Shown in pieces: positions 12,991 through 22,946 of a DNA stretch of 64,000 nucleotides. The notes under the pieces were generated by a model. That model saw only the letters and a list, made by a program, of their open reading frames with translations, ran no database searches and had not been told where the DNA came from. A program made the position numbers and the translations under genes. Origin of the DNA: Triatoma infestans (taxonomy: Eukaryota > Arthropoda > Insecta > Hemiptera > Reduviidae); contig JAAEAF010006768.1 in the NCBI GenBank assembly GCA_011037195.1, positions 62,001-126,000 on the forward strand, given 5' to 3'. Position 1 is the first letter of the stretch. Every line of letters begins with the position of its first letter.

Positions 12991-13662
12991 CAATCTGTGT
13001 CACTCCCTGAGCGAACAGATTGGTCATAGCAACCATTTACTGTATATGCTTTTCAGAATATATGTAACATTTTACTAAGTGTGCTTTGACATTTACTGGG
13101 TGTATTTTATTTGCAGAATCACGAATCCTAGTTCCCCACACCCCCGGGATATTTATTCTGGGAGTGTGTTATAACATGTATTTTTTAAATAGGTCGATTT
13201 TATTTTAATTTAATAAAAAATTATTTATTTAATTTTTTTTTTATTGGAATTTGTTGGCAGCTTTTTATATTTATTTTTGTTTTTATGATAGGGCATGTAT
13301 CTTAGCACTTTCTTTTATTGATTAATTGTAAAATATCGTATATTTGTTTTTTTTTTTGTTTAAATTATTACAAATAATTATAAATAATTTTTTTTATATA
13401 ATTTTTATTTTATGTACTTTCTTTATTAATTGGCGCATTTGATTCAAGATTTTTTTCTTAAATTAAAAAAAAAAGAAGAGAAATCGGAACTTTTAATTTA
13501 AAAAATATTCTGCTTATTGTCTTTTTAATATTATACATTGTGGCACTGCACCCGTTATCCTTCTGACAAAAAAACCTTCAATCAGTTGACAAGACAGCTG
13601 ACTAACGAATTGTACTACAACGCCAATACTCCAAATACACTCTCACTCTCACAAATCAAGAC

Positions 13663-14186
13663 AATTCACTTTGGTCCGCTACAAAAAAGATCCTGAAATA
13701 CAGAAATACTTCTCAACCTCTCGAGCGCCCCGACGGGTCCTGGGCTAAATCCGACGAGGGGAAAGCCCCTTGCCTCGCCTCCTACCTCTCCCAAGTCTTT
13801 ACTCCCCATCCTGAAATAGAGGACCCTCAACACAGCAACACCATTACCCAGGAACTTGATATCCCACTTCCTCATTCACTCCCGCCTAAAGCATTCACAC
13901 CAAAACAAGTTCTGAAAATAATCCGCAATATTCATCCTAAAAAAAGCCCTGGATCTTATCAACACCCTCATCCTCGTGATCATCTGCTTACGTAATCGGC
14001 TGTCTTAGGACAGTTGTGAGACTCCATTCTTAATGGTTTGTTACGGTTGCCATCGCTGGATGACAGTCGTTCACGTAGATCAGGTCGTGTGCCAAGGCCT
14101 TCATGCAATTCACACGTAATTTACTTGTTGCATGTAAATTGTGCAGTTGTAAAAATCAATAAAAATGTTAAAAAAAAAAAAAAAAT
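13663..14186 (+). pseudogene. Jockey-like non-LTR retrotransposon, internally deleted, with poly(A) tail
   Basis: A + strand reading frame from about 13700 to 13995 matches the stretch between the endonuclease and the start of the reverse transcriptase of Jockey-clade elements. It contains ERPDGSWAKSDEGKA, then LASYLSQVFTPHPEIE, then KQVLKIIRNIHPKKSPG, which corresponds to the conserved KKAPG(Y/P)D motif. After about 14000 the sequence jumps to a non-coding tail with CAATAAAAATG and a 15-base poly(A) ending at 14186. Most of the RT and all of RNase H are therefore missing. The upstream part is interrupted by stops. Confidence 0.75.
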
Positions 14187-15839
14187 ACATTGTGGCTTGA
14201 TCGTACATAGAGAAAATTTATATAATGGTTCCACTTTTCAGTATTACTTTCTTATAATTTGATGGGGTTTGATATATATATATATATTTTTTTTTTTATA
14301 GCACTCGCTTTCTTTGTTTTGGTTTATTCGAGATTTAATCATGTAGCTCTGATAATAAAGCTTTTTCTTCTTTCTTTGAATGTATAGCAGAATTTACATT
14401 CTACTAACATTGTTTATGATTGTAGACGACCTGTGGACAAGTCTACAAAGCACCTGCACATACTCCTTTTATGGGCTGTAGAATATCTTGGGCAAATCTT
14501 CCACCGTTTTGTAATAAACCCATACGGCCCTCTATCAGGCCGGCTTAACCAGAATCATGGGATCACCATATCTCAGCCCAAGATCTAAACGATACTGTTA
14601 TGTTTTGGTGGAGGTGGCGGGAACTACTCTCATAAACTATACGGTTCGTCGAATGTTTGGGAAGGGAAAAAAGGATAATGTCCCCCTTCTCGTTGAAATA
14701 AATTATATGTGAGTTGGACATATAAGGTAAACTTTTATGACGAGCAGGGAGGGATTAGTTTCCCACAGGCATCAAAAGCATAATATTTGTAATGGAATGG
14801 GCAATCCCTCTGTTGTTGAGGGATTTCGCTATAATATTCAACAGGCTCAGCAAACTCTGTTAAATAATATAACAATCCCGGCAGTTTTAGAGTTTCATTC
14901 GGTCAAGATTTGAATCGTTTAAAAAAACATACTCGAAATGTAACAAGCCAAATAAGAAAAACAGCCAGTTTGAAACAAGCATTAGCTGGCTGCCCTCAGC
15001 GTTCTGTTAGAAGCTTTTTACAGGCAACAGAGTTTTCATCAAGCTAGCCGTCGACGACGTTTCATGTTTTATTGAGCACTGAGAGAGGTGTTCCCTTGGG
15101 TATGGTATTCGTGTAGCATATTCAGGTAATAACCATATAATAAGAACTAACAAGTAAAATGTACAATTCCCTACATCTATATTTATAATATAAGTTAACG
15201 GCAACTAAATGTATAGTAAAAATTCCTAGTTTGAAGAAAAAATTGGAAATATAGTTATAATAATTGCTGTAGTAAGAGAAAGTGAAGATTCATAGCAAAA
15301 GGTTGTTTTTTCTGTACACATTGAGGAGGACATTGTAAATTATTTGAAAGAGAACAAAAAAAATTATGCAACTATTTAAATCTTTTGAAAGTAAGTATAC
15401 TCACTCGTACATCATTGTTTGTGGATTCTATTTTCATCGGTGATTTCCTCCTTCGTTTATGATTTACTACAACATTCTATTAATCATATAAAGCGCACAT
15501 AATGGTTCCATATTCTTCTCATAATGTTTGAATTATTGCTAATTAATGATAATTCACCTGCTATTGTTGAATATTTTTTTTTTTTTTTTAACTTAATTGG
15601 CTAATATAAACTTTAATACAAACTTTCCTTCTTTAAAATATCTGTTTTATATTCAATGCTTGATTAAAAGTAAAGCTCACCATTAATTAAATGAAAATCT
15701 AAAAACTTTTGCAATGATTGTTAATGAACTCTTGATTAGTAAAAAAATATTCATACATTTTTCAATCCAACCTATTCATACCTTGTTAAAGTTATAATGT
15801 CCTTTATTTTCATAGTAATATTTGTTGATGATTGCACCA
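14187..15839. other. Intron DNA with an unassigned coding-like stretch at 14427-15060
   Basis: Around 14427-15060 the + strand has long stop-poor runs and higher GC than its flanks. In one frame it reads TCGQVYKAPAHTPFMGC, WANLPPFCNKPIRPSIRPA, and PESWDHHISAQDLNDTV after a stop. In another frame further on it reads GQDLNRLKKHTRNVTSQIR and LAGCPQRSVRSFLQATE. The frame changes and stops mean it is not functional. I cannot assign it to a family; a decayed mobile element or other inserted sequence is the likely source. The remainder to 15839 is AT-rich without recognisable content. Confidence 0.35.
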
Positions 15840-16760
15840 GTAGTACATTTTTTCGAAATTACGTGTTACCCGGAAATACCTGTTTGTTGGAGACCCCCCT
15901 TGTGTAAGGAAAAATATTTTTAATGAATCGTCCTCTCTCTTTCTTTTTGTGTGTGTCAATGAGAGAGAGAGAGAAACCTTTTCCACAAAAAAAGAAATCA
16001 CTGAAGCTGAAACTTGATATTTTACCATCCATATGACACAAAAGTTTCGGTCAAAATCGTTCATCCGGAAATGCGACTTTACTGATTTATGCTTCCCCTT
16101 ATCTCCTGGTAAGAGGAAGTAGAGTAGGTATTGCGATCGTGTCAACTTTTCGAAATCGTGTATGCACCAGAAATACATATTTTGAGGTCGCCTAAATACA
16201 AAAAAACTGTTTTCAGCAATTGAACTGCGTGTGTGCAATAAATGGTTCCACCCCTTATATAATATTAATACATATTACAAGTTTTGATAGAATTCCCGAA
16301 ATTTGAAGAAAATCGGTTAACCGGAAGTGCGATTTTACAGAATATTTTTTTGAGTTTTCGGTATTTTCTCGAAAACTGTTAAAACGATTTTCTTTAAACT
16401 TGGAATACTTGCTGCATAGATTTTTTTTAGAAAAAGCAAATGATTTTAGCGGGATATTGGGGTCTGTCAAATAGTTAAAATTTAAATTTGCACAAGCTTT
16501 GTTGGTTTTGACATAGACCGCTTCCTCATTTTTATGACCAGCGCAACTAAACATTGTTGTAACGTTGTAATTTTCAAGAAAATTTCTTGATTAAATTGAA
16601 TTAATTAAGAGTAAGAGAAAAGACCGGACATGGTTTTATGTTAAAATCCTCCACTAGACCGAGAAGACGAAGATTCATTAAATGCGTTGCTATAATTCAA
16701 AGTTCGAGAAAATCCGTTAACCAGAAGTTCGTTTTTAATCATTTCTTGTTTTATCTCTAA
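15840..16760 (+). repeat. Family A interspersed repeat, long partial copy
   Basis: Modules in order include TTACCCGGAAATACCTG (15867), a GTGTGTGTC plus (AG)n tract (15946-15974) and a short GGTCAAAATCGTTCATCCGG segment. TATTGCGATCGTGTCAACTT follows near 16118. The best-preserved block is near 16313-16390, with AATCGGTTAACCGGAAGTGC and TTTTCTCGAAAACTG. The end region near 16490 has TTTGCACAAGCTTTGTTGG. It has no coding capacity: ORFs crossing it are accidental. Confidence 0.7.
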
Positions 16761-18026
16761 ACATATTCATGAATGAAATGTGATATTCATAGTTGAAATG
16801 TGACTTTATTTGTTGCGTTGTAAGTAATATATAAATATGATATTATATGTACTGTTGCGAGTTTGCTGGAATAGAACAATCTGTGTAGTCTGGAAGCTCT
16901 GGAGTATTGATCCCACCCTTTAGCTTTATCTTGGATGTAGCTAGATTAGTTCAAATCTCCTAATCTTTCTTAATGGATCTAAAGAGTGCTTTAAAGAATG
17001 CTTTTTTTTTTTAGAGACAAGCATAACTAAACCAGAAATTTTTATCTTTATACACATATTAAAATAATTAATAAGTAGTATTAAAAATTTGATGTAAACA
17101 GAAATCCTGATAGATATTAAATGCTTTGTTAATGAGTACATCTTTAAATTAATATTAAACTAATCTTAGAGACAAGCTTAAATATGTTATAATAATTTTT
17201 CAATAGTACAAAATTGTTGGCTTTTCCAAGCACTTGCATGAAAACCTTTGTGAAAAAGTGTTTATTAAAAAAGAATTGTTACCATAGGCAAGCGTCATCC
17301 AAAGAAGTAGCTGTCATTTTCTTTGTTTTAATTTGGTATCAGCTTTATTGTCAAGTATTGGTCACGTTTATTTGGATAAGTCCGCGAGTTGATGTTTATT
17401 TCTCCATACATCGACCAGCGATTAATTTCTATTTCCTGAGAGTCCTAGAGTCTAATTAAAAGATTTAAAACAATTTTTTAGATGTACAATTTCAATAGTT
17501 TTGTAGAAGTAAAAGTTTGATCTGTATGGTGTGACTTGTCGAATTAAGGCTAGCCAGACACCACTTGAGGTTCTTCGGTTATTTCTGAAAGAAAATGAAT
17601 TAGCTCTGGCTTGTTTGTTTTCTCTCAATAATATAAAGAGGTAGAAAATACTGCAAACGTAACTCAAAAATTTTGATGTATCATTTAGATTGCTAGTAGG
17701 GAACCGGATGAGGTTTTGATCAAAATAAGTCTTCATTGGAGTCCTGTGAATGGTCGTTAGTAAAAGTACCATGCTTGTAAAAATTTTTTGTCCATTACAA
17801 TTGTAAAGTTTACCGTGAAAGAAAGTCATATGAATGCATCATAACTATTTTATTTATTTTTTTTCCAGCCCATTTATTATCTAAGCACTGAACGAAGTTT
17901 TAGTCATTTTTGTAAGTGCTTTAATGAAGATTAGTAGAGTTGAACAAATATTACCAAAATGGAAAAAGTGTAAATATCATAATTGAATTGAATCTATTAA
18001 CCTATTTTTTGTTTTATAATTTCCAG

Positions 18027-18127
18027 TTGAACTCAGACGGCTATGGATCTCATACATCACCTACCCATCATTTGTTACCGCATATACCAGACAATGATGA
18101 TCATCACGACAGGCCGAAAAATGCCAA
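18027..18127 (+). CDS. Otopetrin exon 2, cytoplasmic N-terminal segment
   Basis: The acceptor TTTCCAG ends at 18026 and a consensus donor GTAAGT starts at 18128. The exon enters in phase 0 and leaves in phase 2 (33 codons plus AA). That is completed to AAA by the first base of the exon at 50943. The peptide is polar and His-rich (SPTHHLLPHIPDNDDHHDRP), hydrophilic and with no membrane segment. It precedes the first transmembrane exon and so belongs to the cytoplasmic tail. Histidine clusters could be titrated by protons, but no function is shown. The next exon in this phase is nearly 33 kb away. Confidence 0.75.
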
Positions 18128-18524
18128 GTAAGTAATTTACAAAAAAAAAAAATTTAATACTGATAATATCAGCTGAATGTTTTTGTTTATTATTGAATTA
18201 GTACAGTTGTACGTGGGTAGAAGTTAGACAATCTGTAGATACAGTATGTATTAACTGTAAACTCGGTCACCTTTTAAGAGATGTTATAAATTGGAATTTG
18301 TAAAATTCTGTATTATTGTTAGAAAGGTACCAACACACTACAATATGCTCGTCGACGTGGCAATCAGTTACCTTCAATTTAAGTATTACATATTTAATAG
18401 TTATCGTGTTTCATCAAATAGGTGTTATTCTTTATTGTTTAAAAGTAATAATTGTATATTAATTATTTCAACAACAATCCTAAGACCCTAAGACCATTTT
18501 TAGATTTTTGTTTTAGGGGATAGT
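18128..18524. other. Start of the 33-kb intron, nothing recognised
   Basis: AT-rich sequence after the donor, with no element or exon supported. Confidence 0.5.
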
Positions 18525-18605
18525 GCACTGCGAAGATGTATGCTGCTCCCCAGAGCCTTCTCAGTGCACTGCCGGCCTATGGCCAGTGTTTTTTTTCCTG
18601 ACGAG
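18525..18605 (-). mobile_element. SINE family 1 fragment, minus strand
   Basis: GAGCCTTCTCAGTGCACTGC followed by CGGCCTATGGCCAGTGTT is the reverse complement of the 3' body of the SINE at 50658-50900 (AACACTGTCTGGAGGCCGG, then CACTGAGAAGGCTC). Only the part near the 3' end is left. Confidence 0.7.
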
Positions 18606-18849
18606 AGAAACTCTAACGCCAGGGAAATTATTTAATATATACTCTATAAATTATATTACATGTATATCTAGAACTTGTCAATATATTTTATTGTTTAAAT
18701 TCTATTGGAGGAAAATAACATAATACACACTTCTACAATAGGTAAACTAAATTACATCAAACTGTTAACTGTGATAAGGTAGTAATGAAACTTTGAAAAG
18801 ATAAAATAATATTGTTGCTAAAAATAATAATTACAGTAGTTGAAAATCA

Positions 18850-19905
18850 ATATTTTTTAGAAATTATATAAACTGAGCACACAATTGTTTTTGTACCAGC
18901 AAACCAAAATCTGTAACTGGCCAAGATATCCCCTGTAACCACCAATTCCGCTCTTTGTGGTTCAAATAGAGGACATTGTGGGATAATGTGGCGCCAAGTT
19001 TGAGGTGACTGATTACCGCAATGGCATGAGGGGTCAGCCATTATTTTAAAGCTACGCAAGTAGTCTCGTTTTTTCCATGGTCACTCAGAGCCTGAGTAGC
19101 GTAGAAGTGGACTTTCGGCTAATTATATTGGGGAAAAACTCCTTAGTATAGTGCCCTTTCTCTGTATTAGCCCAGTCTCTTTGCCAGCTTCCATGACTCT
19201 CTTAGCCAAAATAGACTTCAAATATGATCGAGGCACTTTGTTGTACGATTCTATAAGGTGTAAATCCTGGGAAGCTGCTTAGTCAGAGTAACTGCGGCCT
19301 CGTTACGCTCTCGACCAACATCAAGCAAAAGCTTACTTCTACCTTCTTCTCATCCTCCAAGCTGTAAACTAAGCTCCTGATTTGTTCAATTAAGGGTGAT
19401 TGTATCCTAAAGATTTTGATGCTATCCAGCCCAATTCTGCTGTTGGTATAAATGGTTATCTTTACTGCATCATGGTTGGATTTTCCAATCTCAGAGCTCT
19501 TTGTCCATTTGAGTGCCTCAACCAAAGCCTGTTGCTCAGCTTGATTATTAGAGCAGCGACTATTGAGGCGAATTCGACCCTCAGCTGTCACTCCCTCATC
19601 TTTGTACACAATAAAGGCACATCCAACATCCAACAGCATCAAAGCTTTTGCTACCATCCGTGTAAATGGTTAGGATATTCTCTGATTGAAAATCACCTTC
19701 TTTAATAATAAGTTGCTTCAGTGGATGTTGCCATTGAGTGCACTCAATAGGGTGATCTACATGAAAACCAGCATCTTGGATAAGATTATTTTCATTACCT
19801 GTATTAGCATGTCTTTTTCTTTCAAGATAAGCATAATAGGTGGGACGTTAGCAATCACACATGCGGCTTCGTATGATATAGTTTTAAAACCTTTAATTAT
19901 TCTCT
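18850..19905 (-). pseudogene. Jockey-like retrotransposon 3' relic (RT thumb, RNase H, C-terminal Cys motif)
   Basis: Read from 19905 down, the minus strand gives RIIKGFKTISYEAACVIANV, the post-catalytic RT segment typical of Jockey/R1-type elements. About 19660-19290 encodes a decayed RNase H: GCAFIVYKDEGVT, NNQAEQQALVEALKW, KITIYTNSRIGLDSIK and SPLIEQIRSLVYSLE. The usual TDS of that motif has become TNS. About 19060-18900 carries the terminal motif with CHCG, HIIPQCPLFEPQRAEL, as in the C-terminal zinc-like motif of these elements. Frameshifts and stops separate the blocks, so it is a dead copy. Confidence 0.8.
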
Positions 19906-19959
19906 GGCCATGTTCTCCCATTATAGACAACACTGCCCATCACCAGACAGTAAGCTATA
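19906..19959 (-). mobile_element. SINE family 1 fragment between Jockey and Tc1 relics
   Basis: On the minus strand this reads CTGTCTGGTGATGGGCAGTG then TTGTCTATAATGGGAGAACA. The SINE body at about 50778-50815 has CTGTCCGGTGATGGACAGTG then TTGTCTGTAACGAGAGAACA, so the similarity is clear. The fragment lies exactly between the Jockey and the Tc1-like relics. Confidence 0.6.
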
Positions 19960-19984
19960 CAGTGATCATATAACGGGTGCATGT

Positions 19985-20300
19985 TATGCTTTGAATTATT
20001 CTAACAGTGCTTTTAAATCTATGATTTCCCTGCAATGCTTCCGTAAAATCGCTGAATTTATCAATTTTCGCAGAATAACAGATTCAATTTCGCCCCATTG
20101 CCATCAGATCTGATGATGTCCTACTTTTCTTCCAGTTGGTGCCTCAGTAACTCTATTCGGTTCAAATGTGGTGATCGCAGTGGCCATTCCATAACTTTTA
20201 GGATTTTGCTACGTTCTGAGTCTCCTAAAAATTTTTTACAAATCATAATATATTGGTGTATTGAATTTGGCGTTTATTTACCATATTTTTCACATCATCT
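19985..20300 (-). pseudogene. Tc1/mariner-like transposase C-terminal relic
   Basis: On the minus strand, about 20225-20130 encodes LGDSERSKILKVMEWPLRSP followed by HLNRIELLRHQLEEK. This corresponds to the WPxxSPDLNPIEhlW signature around the last catalytic acidic residue of Tc1-type DD(35)E transposases. The D of SPDLNPIE is changed to H, P to R, and the following tryptophan is lost. A weak continuation (KIDKFSDFTEALQGNHRF) runs to about 20000. Only the C-terminal third is visible. Confidence 0.75.
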
Positions 20301-22670
20301 AACGTTCGCTGTCTTTATTAAAATGGTTTTAATGGTGGGATATTGAAGACAGAAAACGAAGCAACTGATGTAGATAATTATAAAATATTGTTCCCGCCAA
20401 CAATTAAAGTATTGCACAATATTAAAATCAAATAAAAAATAATTAAAAATTACAAGTAAATTCCGTCTAAAATACCCTTATCTGTAACAAATCAACGCCA
20501 GAGCTTGTTGCTTATACACAGGCTATAAGTTTATTTATAGCTGAACATCAATCGTAACCTGGTTTATGTCAGACCGGCTATGTGATGGCCTTGTTGATGG
20601 TGCCTATTTACAATATCTTTTTTTTTTAACAGTTTTGTATAAAAACCTGTTGTTTCATCGGATAAAATTAATCATGAGTGTAAATTTCATTCTCCAGGAA
20701 ATATATGTACGTTTTAAGTGACCAGTGTAAGTAAAAAAGGTTTTTACTACCGACTGGTGTACATGTGTCACAGATTGAGAGAGAAATAGAGAGTGAGGAG
20801 AATAAGAGAACAAACGTTTTAAAAACGAAAAATCGCATGAAGCCTAAACTTGATATTCACTTTAGACAGTATTATCGATTCGACACGAAGTTTTGGTTAA
20901 AATATGTCAACATTGAATATAGCTTTACTGAACTTTTTTTTAATGGAAATTTACCAGGAATATTAATTTTTGGAGAGTTGTGACGAGAGCGGTGATCTCG
21001 GCTTTAGGTAGTCGTAATTTGGCATGTATGGCCACACACCATATCCTTGCAGATCTGATGTACCACTGTCTTTATTAAAATGCTTTTAAAAATGTATTAA
21101 TAGAGAGATTTTGAAAATAGAAAACAGAAAATGTCCTCTCCTGAAAATAAGGTAATTTAAAACAATGACAGAAATAATGAAGTACAAATGCCGTGGTATG
21201 TATGTTCCTGCAAGAGATATATGTATGTTTTTTTTTTTTACTCAGATTTGAAATTTGATCGGAACTGACCAAAAGTGTTGAAAATAATTGTGTTAAATAA
21301 GTCATCTGGTTCGTAAATAAATACTCCCTTTTCAAAATTAACTGAAAAAAAGTAATCCCGAACTAAACACACTTGAAATCCACTTGAACCTGAAGGACTG
21401 CTTAAAACCTTGTGGTTTTATACTTTTCTTTATTTTAATATCGATTTATACCACTCATTGTTTTTGTAGCCGAGTGCCTGTAATATTTGTTGATCCAATG
21501 TTAGTAGTGGGTGATGTGTACTTGTTTATAATTTTACTAGCCATCCGTCCGGTGTTACTATTGGGAGCAACAGAAATCAGTCAAAAGCCAATTGCCAGAC
21601 CTCTTATTCGAACAAGGATCGCAAGCCCCTCATTTTACCCTTTGAACAGTTTTTGAAATTTATATGGCTCCGAGCGGCATTTTAACTTCAACCCAAAATA
21701 GCATTGCCTTTTTGACCTCTAGGTTTAAATTTAGCACATTTGCTTAAAGGCGTAGCAAGCATGAAGCGGAATGGCCGCTTTTCAAATCTGACTGCCACTC
21801 CGCTAATCATGGCCAGTTCAGAGACAAAAAAAAAACGTTCCCTAAACCACCCCCAATACAATAATTATGAAATAATTCCTCCAGCGGAATCCATGCGATT
21901 TCCACCATCGCTTCTTCTTTCTCCAAAAATGCTGTATAAAACCTGCTCATTCATTTAGTTGCATTTTGATCAGCCTCCGCACTGCCCGAAGCATTTGATT
22001 GTTTGTCAGATCTATTCGGGATCTAATTTTTTTCTCCCCCAAATGGTTCGCGCTACTCCCGGAAAAATTTTTCAACTAAAAGACTTACCATGTTCAGAGT
22101 CCAAGTTAATCGTTGGACCGCTTTCAAGTTGATGTAAAAAACTTCAAAAACAAGAAAATAAAAATCAATAAAGCCACATTATTTCCCAGGTAGAATGTAC
22201 TCTAACGAAATCTCACCTGCTAAATTCTAATAGAATATTAGCTTATAAAAATTAATGAAATATTAGCTGCCTGTAATTTACACACAATAACTAGTCCATA
22301 AAAACTTTTTTTTTGCATTCAAGGATTTCGAAACCTTTAATTCCGGAAAAAAATTTACTCGGACGTAATGATTTCTTCTTTAAGCAGGAACAAAGCATTT
22401 TCACAATCTGTATATAAATTGTTAAAAATATACCAATGCCAGTTTTATAAGCATAGATAGTTTATATAAGCCTTGTTAACCTAGGACAGTTTTGCAACTG
22501 ATTCCGAAAAGCAACGAATGAATTATTATTGGTGAAAAGATGAATTTATATCCCAGTTTCCATGACACTATTCAATCACAGCTGATTTTTCTCCTTTATT
22601 GTTTTTCTTGCCTTTTTAATAGATTATTATCCTTATTATATTATTACTTCCACAATAAGAAAATATTATT
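20301..22670. other. Intron DNA with family A fragment and a short dispersed direct repeat
   Basis: About 20760-20985 is a + strand family A fragment (AAACGAAAAATCGCATGAAG, then TCGATTCGACACGAAGTTTT). The phrase GTCTTTATTAAAATGGTTTT at about 20310 recurs as GTCTTTATTAAAATGCTTTT at about 21070 with about 60 bases of flanking similarity. It may mark the end of a Tc1-related element. Nothing is recognised at 21380-22670: the ORFs at 21384 and 21740 lack known motifs. Confidence 0.45.
20760..20985 (+). repeat. Family A interspersed repeat, partial copy
   Basis: This has the AGAGAGAAATAGAGAG purine tract, AAACGAAAAATCGCATGAAG, and the AAACTTGATATTCACTTTAG segment that elsewhere reads AAACTTGGTATTCCGTTTAG. 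The copy is non-coding and ends before the CCGGAAGTG module. Confidence 0.6.
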
Positions 22671-22680
22671 TTATAAAAAG
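22671..22680 (+). promoter_or_regulatory. TATA-like sequence upstream of the Cys-rich exon
   Basis: TTATAAAAAG lies 43 bases before the ATG at 22723, with a TTTCATATT initiator-like sequence about 26 bases downstream. Spacing fits a core promoter for an alternative first exon. In DNA this AT-rich such matches are common, so support is weak. Confidence 0.25.
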
Positions 22681-22722
22681 TATTCTCAAATAGTTTCATA
22701 TTACAATAATAATAATAATTGA

Positions 22723-22946
22723 ATGTATAAGTGTCCCCACTGTGGAACTGTAAAAAAGAAGAAATGTGACCCAGAATTTTGTGGGTTTTCTTATGAGCAT
22801 CGGCCTGGGTGTCTTCTTTTGGAAGAAATCATGAAGATAATTAAGTATGGAGAAGTTACTGTTTTGCCAATTGTACCATCATCATCAGATTTAAATTACC
22901 AATACACCAGTGAAATGAAGTCCCGTATTAGTTATCCAATAAACTT
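22723..22946 (+). CDS. Putative alternative first coding exon of the otopetrin gene, Cys-rich N-terminus
   Basis: An ATG-started ORF of 74 codons plus two bases (TT) ends at a consensus donor GTAAGT (22947). Phase 2 is exactly what the TM1 exon at 50943 accepts, and the junction codon would be TTA. The peptide starts MYKCPHCGTVKKKKCDPEF and has cysteines at residues 4, 7, 15, 20 and 30 with His6 and His26, suggesting a small metal-binding knuckle. It then continues through an amphipathic LLLEEIMKIIKYGEV. No acceptor precedes it closely, which fits a first exon with its own promoter. No known family was recognised. A retrotransposed fragment with a chance donor is the alternative. Confidence 0.5.

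Larger units (their letters stand above)
12542..13176 (+). mobile_element. Probable solo LTR of an LTR retrotransposon
   Basis: This 635-bp, GC-richer island in AT-rich DNA starts TGTAACAACAG and ends GTTATAACA, giving the TG...CA ends expected of an LTR. A TATA box, TATATAAG, lies at 12706-12713. It is followed about 30 bases later by a purine-rich AGAGAGAGAG start region, then by near-identical tandem units, as in a U3-R layout. No gag-pol sequence adjoins it, so a solo LTR left by recombination is the simplest reading. A clear target-site duplication was not found (flanks GACAT and TGTAT), which lowers confidence in the exact ends. Gypsy or BEL type cannot be distinguished. Confidence 0.55.

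Noticed and set aside
12542..13176. Tandem GCGCTAGGCA units as a CRISPR array
   Set aside because: The spacing sequence between units is itself repeated and the context is an LTR-like eukaryotic island.
15810..16238. 142-codon minus ORF
   Set aside because: It lies wholly over a family A repeat and includes its (AG)n tract; no motif, different frames open in other copies.
19400..20346. Series of plus-strand ORFs (101, 95, 67 and 82 codons)
   Set aside because: They are antisense to the Jockey, SINE and Tc1 relics.
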